Source: Anaspis maculata (lineage: Eukaryota > Arthropoda > Insecta > Coleoptera > Scraptiidae). From it: DNA of 64,000 nucleotides. The notes under the pieces are model-generated. The model was not told the origin of the DNA. It saw only the letters and a list, made by a program, of their open reading frames with translations, and made no database searches. The translations under genes were made by a program, and so were the position numbers. Shown here in pieces: positions 1 to 13,318 of the stretch. The stretch is taken from contig OX421963.1 of NCBI GenBank assembly GCA_949128115.1, positions 52,571,306 through 52,635,305 on the forward strand. Reading direction: 5' to 3'. Each line of letters opens with the position of its first letter. The stretch's first letter is position 1.

Positions 1-424
1 ACAAATTTAGCTTTAATTCAGTAAAAACTGGTTTGTCATAATTATCTATTAACCTGCCAAATTTGGGAAGAATCCAACCAGTGGTGTTGGAGTTATGAGG
101 GTCAATAATTTAGAAGGAATTCGAAGAAAAGTTGACTTAAGGTGACATCTCATAACTTCTACGCCACTGATTGGATTCTTTCCAAATTTGGCAGGTTGAT
201 AGATAATTATGACAAACCAGCTTATGATAAATTGAAGCTAAATTGTCGAAACGTTCCTGAGTTGAAAATTTTTGAAATCCGAAAAAAGTGAACTTTTGAG
301 GGCTGTATCTTCGTTATTAGGCCGAACTTTGCACCCAAGGCTGGTGGTATATATAGGTTTTCGTCATATTTTGGCGAGATCTACTCACAGTTGAATTTTT
401 TGCTATCATCCCGGAAACACCCTG
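1..424. repeat. TA-flanked foldback MITE (family M1), left part outside window
   Basis: This is a near-palindromic sequence ending CCCGGAAACACCCTG then TA. It is homologous to the complete copies at 45723-46133 and 57253-57827. Inverted ends reading CAGGGTGTTTCAGGG and the TA duplication suggest a non-autonomous Tc1/mariner-type element. Confidence 0.8.
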
Positions 425-1391
425 TATTGTTGGTTGCCTATCAACTACCTACTTTTCGCGACTTTATTCACCTTTTCTGTTCCTTATTTCCTGCAATGAG
501 CAATGTCGGAATGTCGCACGTAGCGGTCGGCTAGCTGTCAAACGTAGACAGTTGTGAATGAAAACGTCAGTGGGCGATGTTCAAGTACGAAAATGGAATA
601 GTTAACGGACTTAAGTAAGTAAATCGGATTCTTCCGTATCTACATCTACTCAAAATTTCATAAGGAAGAAAATGGTGTTAAAATCGTTACTGTGAAATGT
701 GCGGTTCCGGGTCCCCTTCAAGACACGGTCACCTCCACAAATTTTGGAGAAAAAATTATGGAAGTTGGGAAACTACGCTATGTATTTTTAGCGCCGGGCG
801 GATATGCAACCCCCCGAACGAAGTAGAAATGGTACTAAACAAAAGATAAAACACCAACGAGACCGGAGAGCATGATAAGGGTGTTGGGCGGGGAGAACCT
901 AAAAAGAACGCGTCGTAAAGCAAGAAACAGGGCTAAAAATCGCAGCAATCGCAAAAATTCATTGGAAAGAAGAAATAAATCCCACGAAATGGAAAGAACG
1001 TCGCAAAAAAGGCGACGCGTGTAAAGAATAACAATAATCATAATAAATTGACAGCTAAAACAGATTCATTTCCAACAGGCGAACCCAGTACAGGGAAAAT
1101 ATTTTATTCACAATGAGTCAGCAATCGATACATTCCTAACTTTTAAAAAGTTGGAAAGTGAATGATTCCTTACAGGTTGGAAAATAATGTCACTTTCGGC
1201 CCACGGATGGAAAGTGACGTATGAAGAGAGGTGATCTGATCTAAACAGCTGTCGCGGAGCGCGGTGTGTTGATGGATGCGTTGTTTGAAAAGGTTGCCTA
1301 TGCCTACCTGATAAAAACGTTTGACGCGAAAAACTTTGAATAAAGCCAATTTTTTGCATTTAAACTAGATCATTGTGAATAAAATCCTATA

Positions 1392-1504
1392 CATACCACG
1401 AAGTAAAGCGTCATTACAGCCTACGGGATTCTATCTCACCTCGGCACGCCTCGGTAATATATTGAATCCCTTGGCTGTAATGAGACGCTTTCCACCTTGG
1501 TATG
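1392..1504. repeat. Small foldback MITE, TA-flanked
   Basis: A 113-bp imperfect palindrome with ends CATACCACGAAG and a matching complement, flanked by TA on both sides. It codes for nothing. Confidence 0.65.
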
Positions 1505-1639
1505 TAATATACTATACACAAAAAAGGCAGGTAAAAGTTGAAATAAGTATTGAAATGGACATCATATAAAATCAATCACATAATATGACAAAAATACTCA
1601 CAACTTATTAAATGTATCACAAATAAAAAAAAATTGGAC

Positions 1640-2095
1640 ATCTATAGTAGAATGGTGCTGGGCCGTTCACAATAAAATGCAGGCTGCTGCCTTGAAGAGA
1701 CGCGTGAAATAAAAAATTTCAGTCCCTCTAGTAGAGAAGAACAATCAAGATGTGAGTTGCACAATTTGAATAAAAATCTTATGGCGATCCGTTTAGTTCG
1801 GTCCTTCAAAGAGCTGACGCCAAGTTCCTCGAGCAGCACGTCATCGAGCACGTCATGGTCATAGCCCCTGGGAGGATAAACTCCGTTCTTTTTCAAACTC
1901 AACACTCAACCATTTTAGGAATCTGCGCTGTACAGACTCTAGTAAAACTTCATGACGTTGATAAATCGGATGCCACACTAGTATGCCGTATTCCAACGAC
2001 TGACTGCGTACCAACGAATAGTAGGTATAGACCTTCTTATATAGGCGGTTCCCTCCGCTAGCAGCTTGTGCGCAGATCTTCAAGTTAGACAAGCT
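1640..2095 (-). pseudogene. Decayed LINE reverse transcriptase, C-terminal part
   Basis: Two overlapping minus-strand reading frames join across a frameshift near 1890. The upstream frame has YYSLVRSQSLEYGILVWHP and LESVQRRFLKWL; the second continues with YPPRGYDHDVLDD and FLFKLCNSHLDC. This arrangement is typical of the region after the YADD motif in jockey/CR1-like non-LTR retrotransposons. It is truncated at both ends and frameshifted, so it is not functional. Confidence 0.75.
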
Positions 2096-2278
2096 TACTG
2101 GTTTGATTGGCTGTTTAACCGGGAATGCTTATCGATCGGGCTGGTTGCATGAACTCGACCAATGACGGCGCCAACTAGGTGAACCTGCGCCCCGAGGACC
2201 CCAGGTAAATGAGAGTGGGCTATAGTGCCAGAAGGGAAGGAATAATGTTGAAGTCTCTGCAGTTTCTGTTGATAAAAC

Positions 2279-2530
2279 CTATAGTCCAGTCACTATGTCT
2301 TTCGACTTCGGAAAAAATGGTAGAGGGTTGAAATTTTGTACACACGTTCCTCTGATGGTCTTAAATGAGCTATGAGAAGTCCCCTAAAATCCCAGCTTAG
2401 GAACCTATGATAATGGCCATCAAGTGTTGAAAACTCGTTTTTTTTAGCGAAGAAGTCCTTGTCTTGACTCAAGATTTTACTTTTTGTAATTGAATGATTT
2501 CATATGACCATCTCCAGTCGAGGAAGTTTT
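2279..2530 (+). repeat. Dispersed repeat, copy 1 (TATAGTCCAGTCACTATG family)
   Basis: About 250 bp closely matching 46429-46680 in the same orientation. Both begin with TATAGTCCAGTCACTATG, which resembles the ends of foldback elements elsewhere in the window. No partner right end was found beside either copy, so both may be one-ended fragments. Confidence 0.7.
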
Positions 2531-2679
2531 AGGGAATTAATTGTCAGAAGAGGTGTAAGTTGCCGCAGGCAACGGCGGCTGTTACGTTAATTGGTAGCAC
2601 GTCAAAACTGTCACTTTGCTGTCTTGTGCAGTCCACTACAAGCAAACTTTTGTTCCTGTGAACCCTTGAGACCCCGTAG

Positions 2680-3375
2680 GCTCTTTATTGGGCCCCATGT
2701 TGATGACCAGCGCCGTCGCAGACCTTTCTCTAAATCATCCATAGCTTCCGCCCAAGGAAGAGCAACAAACTGTCACATCCGCACGCAGTGTCGTCTCTTG
2801 TAAAAATGGGGCCCCGGGCACAAGCTAATGGGGGCCCTCTTATGAAGGTATGCGAAAAAGAAAATGGACTAGTCAGGATCGCTGGGCCGCAATTGTACTA
2901 AGCCTTTTGGCCGTAAGGGGCCCCAAAACTTGGTCTATGAGGGGCCCCGCATTTCCGCATACAGAAGTTGGAAGAGAAATACTTAAATAGATTCAATTTT
3001 GTTGTTGCTTTGAGTAAATCATCATGAGCACGAAAACCAAATATTGATGGTGATGGGGCTCCTTCCTTTTGATTTTTTAGATTCCTGAAGAATTCACCTG
3101 AACAGCAGATACGAGAGCAGATAGCAGTTATTCATTAGATTGAATTCCCAACTGCCATTGCGCTGATTTCCTAGGAGTTTTTGATTTCTTTTATCAAGCG
3201 TTGTCAAAAAAACACTATGCGGGGGGAAGGCGCCCGATCAGCTCAAAAAGCGACATAGGTAACTGAATAAATGAATGGGATATAAGAACAATTTTATTTT
3301 ACAAAAATCGTTATTAGTAGTTTTGTAAATTTATGGAGATTTGGGGCAAATAACCCCGGGCCCTGGGAACAGCCC
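2680..3375. other. GC-rich motif cluster
   Basis: Several GGGGCCC-type boxes recur (about 2690, 2811, 2840, 2920, 2942, 3350) in otherwise A+T-rich DNA. I see no coding frame or clear repeat boundary; it may be remnants of a GC-rich element. Confidence 0.3.
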
Positions 3376-4089
3376 CTTCGGGCCCATGCCTAAAGACGGC
3401 ACTGTATACTGTATCTATTAATGGCTAGCCCGCGCAGATGAGATATAGTGCAGGCTGTGCCACGAAGGCTGTGCACTTGTGCAGGCCTAACTACAAATTT
3501 CTTCACGTCATATTACGTACTTGTGGAAAAAACCTTCATAAAATGCTGAAGTCGTTCTCCTTAAGTCAAAGTAGCCAAACTGAAACAGTGCATGACGTCA
3601 AACCAGAGTGAGTTTGCAGTGTTCATATTAAAGGTTCGATATTCTCTGGGTTCGATCGTGGTAGGGTAGGTAGATGTCACACGAGGAGAAACGATCATTA
3701 TGTAAAACTAGGAGTTACTATTAAATTATTTACTATTCTGTTAAATTCTTCGTACGTGGTACTTATTTACGTATTTACCTTCGATCTATATATGAGTAGT
3801 ACGGGCAACGAGGCATAAAAAAAACGCGAAAGATCCTTAAATATTGGATACGACCGATATCTCAAAGACGACATGAATAATAGGGTGCATATAGCATATA
3901 TCTCGTAATTTGTACAAGCAGGGATGCTGTTCAAAAACAAAAATCTAGTCTCTGCATTCTCGAAACCCGTGTCTGAAAATGGGTGCTAAAATGAAAAACT
4001 TGATGACAAGCTTTTGGCGACTAGTCGCAGAAAGTTGTAAATAATGGCGGGAAATAGTTTTATTTGAATTCTGCCATATATCGCAAGAT

Positions 4090-4109
4090 ATCTGCGATAT
4101 ATCGCAGAT
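4090..4109. repeat. Perfect 20-bp palindrome
   Basis: ATCTGCGATATATCGCAGAT is its own reverse complement, with a further partial TCGCAAGATAT copy just upstream. No function is implied. Confidence 0.8.
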
Positions 4110-4550
4110 GGGGGATTGGGGGCCACGGGGGTTTCCATTTGTGACATGTGTGACATATAAAGTGACAGTTGACAGTGCGATGTTGTCACAATGCAATGTG
4201 AAAGTAGGTTAAATTTCCAACAAAATAGCCCATAAACGGTATGAAACTGTCTATCTTGGCCATCTAGCGTTTATACATACATATATATGTATAAGTACAG
4301 TATTAAAGTTTTTCGCACCTCTTACCCTCTTCGCCAAAAAATTACATAAAAACCCAGCTTTTGAGTATTAATCCGGAGCTAGGGTGAATACCCATTTTTA
4401 ATTACCCTTTACCCATTGGGTATTTACCCGACCCACATATCACTAGCGTGCATGACACAAAAGCTGAAATATCTGGCACGTATTCTGTTTCCTTCTTTAG
4501 AGCATACACTTTGAAAGGCACAATAACCACAGCCTGATTGTAGCTTCCAA

Positions 4551-4722
4551 ATTGGCGAGATTGTGGGGTTTTTGTCGAGGTTTTCGTACGTAAACCCTAT
4601 CTTTTGGATATTCTCACAAAAAAAAAATCAATTAAAATCGGGTGACCTCGGGGGCCATCAAGGGTAGGGTAAAGTAGGGTAGGTAGGGTTTATACGAACA
4701 AAAATCCGACAATCTCTCCGAT
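4551..4722. repeat. Foldback MITE
   Basis: The ends carry a GCGAGATTGT motif and its imperfect complement at the right, enclosing arms of about 45 bp. Target duplication is not clear. Confidence 0.5.
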
Positions 4723-5043
4723 TTAGAAGGTAGAATCAAGAAAGAAATAAGAAATATCAGCCCAGAGATCCTTATATAGGAACGTCAACAAAGGTTTTTA
4801 TAATGGGTTGGCTTTTTTATTTATTTTTCTTCCTTGCCCTGTATATACAGGATCTCAACAAAAATTTCGCTTGCGGCGATGGACAAAATTGTTCAGACAG
4901 GTTTTGAGAGCATGGGTGCCAAAGGACATTCCCTCGGACATTCCATTACTCAAAAATGCAGCCGTATAATCGAGCGTATAATACTGTAAGTAGGTACCGA
5001 CCCACTATAATAGACAGAGAGAAATAGCACTGTGATATATGTA

Positions 5044-5170
5044 CCGTGTGATCCAAACCATTCCGAATTGGGGAAGGCTGTGCCCTGGCAAAAAGCAGCT
5101 CTACGTCCCGGAATTTGACCATGTCACATGTCACAGCCTACCCCAATTCGCAATGGTTTGGATCACACGG
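5044..5170. repeat. Foldback MITE, TA-flanked
   Basis: A 127-bp element with about 40-bp inverted ends starting CCGTGTGATCCAAACCATT, flanked by TA. It lies 3' of the GPCR poly(A) signals. Confidence 0.75.
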
Positions 5171-5449
5171 TATATCACTCAGATCTTAACGGTATGGAAC
5201 AAATATACATACACATATTTACAATTACAACAATGTATTGTTGAATCTTGTTCAACTGTCATCCTTGAGGCGTTCACCATCAACTGTCAAGGGGCCCCAT
5301 TGCCCCCCTAAGGGATTTTTTTTGCCCCCACGCTGAAACGAAATGAATCTGAGTAGCCTCAAGAACAACCATGCAAAAAGCCACTGCTTGTTCATCAAAC
5401 GCCGTATCTATCGTCACACTTGCGGATTAGAAATGAAAATAATTTGCTG

Positions 5450-5460
5450 TTTATTTTATT
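5450..5460 (-). promoter_or_regulatory. Poly(A) signals of the GPCR gene
   Basis: Two overlapping AATAAA hexamers on the minus strand lie about 95-105 bases past the stop codon. They give a plausible short 3' UTR. A run of A or a cleavage site cannot be proven from genomic sequence. Confidence 0.6.
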
Positions 5461-5555
5461 TCAATAATGTTACATTTCTTCCATTATTAGGTATAAATAT
5501 AATAGAAAGTAGAGCCTAACATACATATATGGTAAAGAGCTTGAGCATTCAGCTT

Positions 5556-5864
5556 CTAGTAAATAATGTCAGTCAACCCATTATCAGGATTTGTAACACT
5601 GACAGATTTTTGCTTTCTCTTAAAAATAAAAAAAATATTATTCCTGTTGTACAGGCTCGTTTCCAGCGTTTTCTGCACGGGCTTTGGCTTCACGGCAGCG
5701 GCATCGGCAGGTTTTGGTGGAAACAACCATTTGGACAATCGAGTCGTCTTGAAGCCTTTTCGGAACTTCTCATTGGTCACTCCATAAATCAACGGATTTA
5801 ACGCAGAGTTGATGAATATGAACCATTTTGAAATGAACCAGAAAGTGTGGTAGGACCCTGACGT
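5556..5864 (-). CDS. GPCR exon 6 (TM7 and cytoplasmic tail, stop)
   Basis: This exon encodes residues 292-393 and the stop codon. TM7 contains NPLIY at 314-318, followed by a basic helix-8 region and a tail rich in lysine, proline and alanine. The acceptor is TTTAAAG before ACG. It follows a 5.1-kb intron almost filled by a nest of transposons. Confidence 0.92.
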   Translation of the reverse strand, partial: TSGSYHTFWFISKWFIFINSALNPLIYGVTNEKFRKGFKTTRLSKWLFPPKPADAAAVKPKPVQKTLETSLYNRNNIFFIFKRKQKSVSVTNPDNGLTDIIY

Positions 5865-8800
5865 CTTTAAACCAACAAACGTTACTTATTAGTTATAAAT
5901 TTCACGGTTCGTATTGTTAAGGCTCTCATTGCGGCAAAAGTGCCTAAGTACCTGCTCTGCAAGAATCGTGGTAGCTAGGTAGGTACTCACGATACAGGTC
6001 AAATGCTTTACGCCATCATCAGCCGTTCACGTACATTGGCGGATTTTGATATTAGTCCAGTCAAAATAGGTTTTAACCGGTAATAAATTCGGAAGTTGAC
6101 GAAATTTGGTGGATCGATGCAGAATTTAACGTGGAATAACATACTGAAATTCCCGAAAATTCCAAGGCTTGGCTTTTTTTCTAGGACCAATAAAAGAGCG
6201 CCATCCTTGTAAATTTTCGATTTTTTCTGAATAACTTGTAAACTATTACCTTTAGACAGGGACCCGGACCCAAATGAAATAAGGGTTCCGGTCCGGTCCG
6301 GTTCGGAACGAGACCGAAAATTTGGGTACGGGTTCTGACCACACCATTCTAAAAATATTTCGGTCCGGTCCGGTCCGGTTTTTTCGGTCCAAACGGGTTT
6401 TTTTCGGTTCGGAAAAGTAAGGTTATTACTTAGATAGGTAGCCTTTCTCATAAAAAATAACCTTGATAACGTAAACTTGAACCTAGCGTAACCTTGAGCA
6501 CTTTTCGGCCTCAATTCGAAAGTAAATATAAATTAGGTAGTGAATATAAAATCTCGGTTAAAAGTAACGGTCAAGCATAGGCGCCGGCAGGATTACTTTT
6601 AGGGGGGGTGCAGCAGCCTGTCTCAGACGGAAAAATCCGCACCCAAGGGGGGGTCCGGAGAGGTTGTGGCCCCCCGTACGCGCCGCAGACTAAAATTTTT
6701 GCGAATAATAATAATAATATTGATAATGGGTACGTTCAGCAGGCTACCGACACACTATCGGTAGATATACAGGTGTCTCAAAACTCACGCTCCAAAGCTC
6801 CACTCGGTATATATAATCTTCTATAAAGCCCCCAAAAATTGATAAAATTTTTTTACGACTTTAATTTTTCAGTTATGGAGGGTCAAAGGTTGGTCCTTCG
6901 AACCTTTCTAGTTTCGTTATTTCAAAAGGTTTTTGTAATCTGTTTATGGCATAATATTGAGTGAAAAATATCAACCACTATATGTGTACTAAATTCCTAT
7001 TTACTATACAGGGTGATTGATAAACCTCGAAAATTATTTGTCTTCAAAAATGCCTGCAAACGTTTCTTTTGATACCTTAACCAATGTAGAGCAGACAATA
7101 ACACGGTTCTGTTCCAAAGAATTTTTTTGGGAGGAGTTTTTTACCGAAATTGGATTTTTTAGTGTATGACTTCACCCTGTTGAATTTTTTTCATCAACTT
7201 TTGGGGTCTTCATAGAAGATTCCATATACCAAGTAGAGCTGTGGGGCGCGAGTTTTGAGACACCCTGTATGTGAGCTGCTGAACGGCTTGTCGAATCGCC
7301 CTCCATTTCACCACTCATTTCCACCGAAAAACTGACATAAACTGTCATAAACAGCTCACCATTCCACCGCTACCGGAGCTACCGCAAATAAATTGTGGTG
7401 AAAAAAATGGCGACTGGTAGCTGCTACTACTCGATAACGCGCATGCGTTATCCACCGGTAGCACTCACCAGAGAGCCTGCTGAACGCGCCCAATAATAAG
7501 TGTTTTTTGGTCAATAGTCGACAAAAACTGAAAATTTAAAAACTTATGCACATTGTAGGTACCTACGTGGAATGTTCTAATAAGTAAAATGCTGAAACCA
7601 TGAATGAAAAAGATGAAAGAATTAAAACAAGAGACGAAATCTTGACATTTTTTGTGGATCTCCTCCCCCTTGCACCCCCCTTCCGGCGTCCATGGTCAAG
7701 TAATAGGTAATACACTGACAAGATTATCGGCCTCAAGTTTCAATTCAGTTATGTCAGGTCGTAGTAATTTACGACTGAACTTTGCTTTTTTGCCCCATGA
7801 TGGTATGACTTTCACGCGGATTCGGAAATTCACAAGCTCTTGCCTGTCCCGGGCTGTCCCGGGACTCCCGGGGGAGTCACGAGACGTGCGTGGCGGGCGC
7901 GGGGTGAGAGGTCAGTCAGTAGTGGCGCGAATGTGCTCATCTCCTCGTTGGTGGTGGAAAAGCGTAAGTATTGCGCGACGATAATACAATTATTCAATTG
8001 ATTATTCACATAGCAAGACCAAAGTAAAACGCGAAAAGAAAAATTTTAGACGAGAACCGAAAAAAACCCGAAAAAACCAAAAAATATGTTAAGGGTTCGG
8101 GTTCGCTCCCTAAAATTTATGAAACATGAAATATGGGTTCAGTTTCGGTTCGGGTCCAGATAAAAATTACGGTTCCGGTCCGGTTTTCGGTCCAAAATCG
8201 GTCCGGTCCGGGTCTCTGCCTTTAGAACACAAAAACCAGCGAAGCAAATGTAGCCTGTTGAATTTTCAAGATATTAGTATTGAATTCATCACTTTGTGGT
8301 CAATAGTCTCTAAGATACAGCGTCTGCTAGAACGCATCGAAAATTACTCAAAATTTATTTCCGCATTTCACGTAACAATTTGCACAATGTCAGTTCAGGG
8401 GCTGTAACGTGGACAGCAAATGTGCGGATTTTAGTGTGTTTTACATTTTTGGGAAGCCAATTCAATATTCGGTATCACACTTTTGTCTAGAAGTCGCCAA
8501 CTTTAAAATGGTACTTTTCCTCGACCTTTGAAATCGATACTTGAAGTCCTGAAGAATCCCCAAAAATCGATTATTTTCATACCATGCCATTTGCTTAATT
8601 TTCCAAGTATGTAAAAACCATCTAGAGAATGTGTATTCCTGAGTTATATGCAGATGCCACTTGGCAGACGCGGAAAGTACATAAGGATATTCACTTCGTC
8701 TGCTGAGTGGCATTTTGTATCATCAAATGCAAGGGCCGTACAGTATTCAGCAGTTAGTGTCCGGACTACCTATATTTTTCTCCAAAGAGGTCGTTTTAGT

Positions 8801-11800
8801 CTTTCAACCCATATAGCTCGGGAACCATAACTGGGAAAAGAATTTCGAAACATGTTATTTCTTTGGTATTCAATTCTTCACATATTTCCTGGATGGTTTT
8901 GCTCGACTTGAAAAATTAGAAAAATGGCATGGTATGAAAATAATCGATTTTTGGGGATTCTTCGGGACTTTACGTATCGATTTCAAAGGTCGAGGAAGAG
9001 TACCATCTTGAAGTTGGCGACTTCTAGACTAAAGTGTGATACCGAATGTTGAATTGGCTTTCCAAAAATGTAAAACACATCGAAATCTGCACATTTTTTG
9101 ACCACGTTACAGCCCCTAAATTGACCCTATGCAAATTGTTACGTAAAATGCGGAAATAAATTTTGAGTAATTTTCGATGCGTTCTAGCAGACGCTGTATC
9201 TTAGAGACTATTGACCACAAAGTGATGAATTCAATACTAATATCTTGAGAATTCAACAGGCTACATTTGCTTCGCTGGTTTTTGTGTTCTAAAGGTAATA
9301 GTTTACAAGTTATTCAGAAAAAATCGAAAATTTACAAGGATGGCGCTCTTTTATTGGCCCTGAAACAAAATCCAAGCCTCGGAATTTTCTGGAATTTCAG
9401 TATGTTATTCTACGTTAAATTTTGCATCGATTCACCAAATTTCGTCAACTTCCGAATTTATTTCCGGTTTGGCCAGATTTTTGCTTAATTTGACTGGACT
9501 ATATGGAACCACCTCTACAAAATCAAGAAGCAGATTTTCATTATCATTGCAATAGTGGCGATTCTGTATCAAACCCGTTAAAATTTAAAGGCCGTTGAAA
9601 AAAATTCAGCCAATCGTAAAGTCGATTTCTGATCGTTCCTGGATGACCAGCGCCTTATAAAATTTTACTGGCCTGTTAAAATGTTACAGAATAGACCCTA
9701 TTGTCAAACAATGTAAGTGTAGCACAATTCAAATGAAATGACAATAATGACATTCTGGCTCGGTTATAAAATTTGATATTTGCGCCAGAAATAAAGCGTT
9801 TTCTAAGTTGAATCGAGGTCATATTGAAAGCGAATCATCAATTTGTGGATGTTTAGTGATCGTACGACCATATCAAACTTTACCCGGACTCCGAAAACCA
9901 CATTATTTCACAAATTACACAGCCGCCCGAGATGTCATTTCATTTGAATTGTAGGTACCTACTATAAAATCGACTGCTCGATTCAAAAGAGTGATCCAAT
10001 TTGAAAGTTTGTCAGTGAGTACCTACTAACTTGCCAAATTGCCTTATTGTTATAACAATAACTTTTCCACCGTTTACTGCATATCTTCATATCTAAGCAT
10101 CAGCAAGGAAGCTCGCAAAAAAAAGGTGGGGAGGCAGAAGCAGCCTTTGACTACAGGAGCCACCCTTCTCTACACTTCTGACTATTATTTGTTTTTCTCA
10201 CATCAGAATTTTTAGTGTCAGATGCAGATGTCTCGAGATTTTTTAAGGAATACGCCGTGAAATGGGATATCTATCTACGGATCATTTTGCTTTAGTCTAG
10301 ATATTTTTTTATTGCGCTATCCTAATCCAATGAAATTTTCCTTGGGAAGTGTAAACACTGTAAAAATTTGAAATCTGACACTAAAGCTTCGTCTATATTG
10401 TATTAACGTAAAACTTCAACATTTGAAAATAACTGTGTTTTTGTTCACAATTGCAGGTCCCAGGATGTTATTAAGTCGTTTCGTGAAACTTGTCCAAGAT
10501 ACAAGTTATACACGATTATTGTGAAAAACATCACGGGAATCACTATCGATTGCTGGTCCTCAAAATTCATTTAAAAATTTGAAAATAGAAACAAACAAGA
10601 TGACAAGATGACGTGAGTAGTATAGGCTATAGATACCTAGTACCTAGGTATACTTACTAGTACTACCACCCCCGCAAACCTTGAAGTCTGTATATAATAG
10701 ACTGTGTCAAGTTTACATTTTAAATATCACGGTTTATGGCTTGCGTCCTAAGTTACCATCCATTACCTATAGTCCTATAGACGAAGCTTAACAGTATACG
10801 GATGTCAGGAAAACAGACGAAAAATATTTTATTCATTATGCCACATGCAATCGTGCATGGAGAATAAGTGGAGGGGAAGATATCCCACGCGAAAAAAAAA
10901 TTATATCTAATTATATATAATTATTTATAATAATTTACATTCAAAACTTACTTGATTTTGAATTTCGTTTGAGGTGCCTATAGACTTATCTGCCAGCAGT
11001 GTATGCCTGTAAAAAATAAGGGATGCGAAAGGTAAACGGCATATCATGAAAGTCAAAATGACGGTGAACATCATCTTGGCCGCTTTCTTTTTGTAGTCCA
11101 CCTGGTGGGATTGTAGTTTTCTCAGGACTACTTTTTCGTATTTGCTGAGCTGCGAGAGGAAATGATCAAGTATTTTAATTTATTAAAATTTTATAATTTA
11201 GTATGCGCTAAGTATGTAGTTGTATTTTAAAAACTTACTTTTATAAATATGGAAATGTAACATATCAGTTGAATGCTGAGAGGGAGCAAGACCATTACTG
11301 TTATGATTACATTCCAATAAATGTTTATGATCAATGTGTTTTCAGTGCAGAATTTTTCTAGAAAATTTTTCCATTGCCTTTCCTGCAAGAATAATTAATT
11401 ACAAATAGCAAATAGGTACATAAGTAGCTACAATAAACAATTCAGTAAGTATTCTAGTTATGGTCAAGAAGGAGAGAAATTAGATATCAGGTGATTTCAA
11501 ATAATACAGGGTCTGTTCCACGAGGTAAATGATAGAATTTCGTTGAATGTTGAACTAAACTGGGCCAAAATTGAAGTGAGCCACCCCGAAATTTCCTCGG
11601 TTGAAATAGAATCGAATCGAATAGAAATGAGAGAAAATTGTAAACAGTATTTCCTTATCTATTAATGTAGAATTGGTCCATCTGTGGCTTTGTCAGTATA
11701 AATTCAAAGTTGTTCCAGTCACACCACGTATTTGTTGTTTTTTAAAAAATGTTTAATTGACAATTGTTTCGAGGAAGACCCTCATCATCAGAAAACTATT

Positions 11801-13287
11801 TAAAAAATCTGTTGTGGGGCGACACAAAACTTTCCCGGCGGTATTCAGGGACGTCAGTAATGAGTTTGATTTAGGCGTCCCTTCGGGGAAGTTGGATTTA
11901 ATTGAAAAGTTGATTGAAAAAGTTCTAGTAAGTTGTGCGTTATGCGATCATTCTGCATCCATTGTTGAGCCTACAAAATAAGTGACAGGTTCTTAGGTTT
12001 CCATAGTGATAAAATACTTCGAAAGGTAGAACTAGGAAGACAATTGTTGCGAATTTGGAGAATGCAATGCTGCATCCAGACAAGCCCAGACCCAATGTGT
12101 CCCTTGAGGACTCCCGATCGAAATCATCTATCCAAAAACTAATCAGGTCATTCCAGGCTGACCTTATGTTTTCGTACCTGATTTCGATTTGATTGGAGCT
12201 ACAGGTAGTTAACTGTTGTGATATCTCAAGAATGCAATGCTAGTTCCACACAAAGGGGTTTACGCAGCCCCAAACAACACCTGAAGACACAATTAATCGG
12301 GGCGCACTGTTGCCTTCAATGATGCAACCTAAATTATTGTTTGAAAAATAGCCGGTGAAAATCAGTCGCGGATTGAAAACCTGGGGCAGAGTTCTAATTG
12401 AGTGCAATTCAGGGCCCCCAAGTGGTGACCTCTGAAATGAGACTTCGAGCCCATCAAGAAGTTAGGTCCGAACCACACCTGAAGGCACGATAGTTCTGAA
12501 AACTAAACAAGCGAATATGCCTCATGGGCATGAGGCTCAGTAGCGCACTTCCTTTTTGGAGGATTAGTGAACGCAAGATGTTAAGTGATTAGGGTTCTAC
12601 CGTCTTGGGCAAAAAATTCCACTATGGCGGCCAAAATATCGACAGAATCATGAAATTTGGCTTGAAAATCAAAATGATCGTACTAGACAAGGGTAAGCTC
12701 CAAGTTTCATGAAAATCGTTCCACTAACAACAGATTTCAATATGGCGGCCAAGATGGCGGCAGAATTATGAAACTCAGCTTGAAAATAGGAATGATCGTA
12801 CGAGACAAGCGTAACTCTCAAGTTTCATGAAAATCCTTCCACTTATAAGAGATTTCAATATGGCGGCCAAGATGGTGGGGCAATCATGAAATTTGGCTTG
12901 AAAATAAGAATGATCGTACTAGACAAGGGTAAGTTTCAAGTTTCATGACAATCGTTCCACTAATAAGAAATTTCAATATGGCAGCCAAGATGGCGGCCGA
13001 ATTATGAAAGCCAACCTGCCTATTTGGTCCTTGAGGACCTAAGCTATCCACCGGATAAAGTTCAATCTTCAAGGACTGTAGCTTTATTTCCCGAGGAGAA
13101 GTTCAACTTCATCGAAGTGCACAGGAGATCTCTGTTTTTTGAGAATAATGATAACGATGTATGGATAACAAAAATAGTGCCCATTGGCCACCCTTGGGGA
13201 CATCAGCTATTAATCGGAAAAAAGTTCCAAGACTCTTGTTTCAATTCTCGAGAAGGAGTACAGCGTCTTAATTTCTGCACGGACTCG

Positions 13288-13318
<31 letters not shown>

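Larger units (their letters stand above)
6257..8218. mobile_element. Non-autonomous hAT element, 8-bp duplication CCTTTAGA
   Basis: The ends are CAGGGACCCGGACC and, inverted, CAGAGACCCGGACC. They are flanked by CCTTTAGA at 6249-6256 and 8219-8226; the undisturbed opposite arm of the host foldback shows the target once. Subterminal arrays of GGTCCGGTCCGG occur inside both ends in opposite orientation, as expected for transposase-binding repeats. No transposase frame is present. It carries a further nested insert. Confidence 0.9.
6053..9501. mobile_element. Foldback DNA element, 3-bp duplication TAT, host of nested insertions
   Basis: The left end (TAGTCCAGTCAAA, 6053) and right end (complement, to 9501) are inverted, flanked by TAT at 6050-6052 and 9502-9504. 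The left arm is 6053-6256 continued by 8219 to about 8590; the right arm is about 8925-9501. The arm is split by a hAT element with its own 8-bp duplication. Removing that insert restores a palindrome of about 1.5 kb. Reading frames in the two arms mirror one another and are not genes. Confidence 0.85.

Noticed and set aside
2279..2530. Complete transposon at the TATAGTCCAGTCACT repeat
   Set aside because: No inverted right end was found near either copy, so only a repeat is reported.
6008..6514. 168-codon minus-strand open frame
   Set aside because: It runs from the foldback arm into the hAT element, and its repeats come from the GGTCCGG subterminal array; no domain.
12620..13010. Regularly spaced units that might suggest a CRISPR-like array
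   Set aside because: Units are 118 bp, contiguous and without unique spacers, in a eukaryotic intron.
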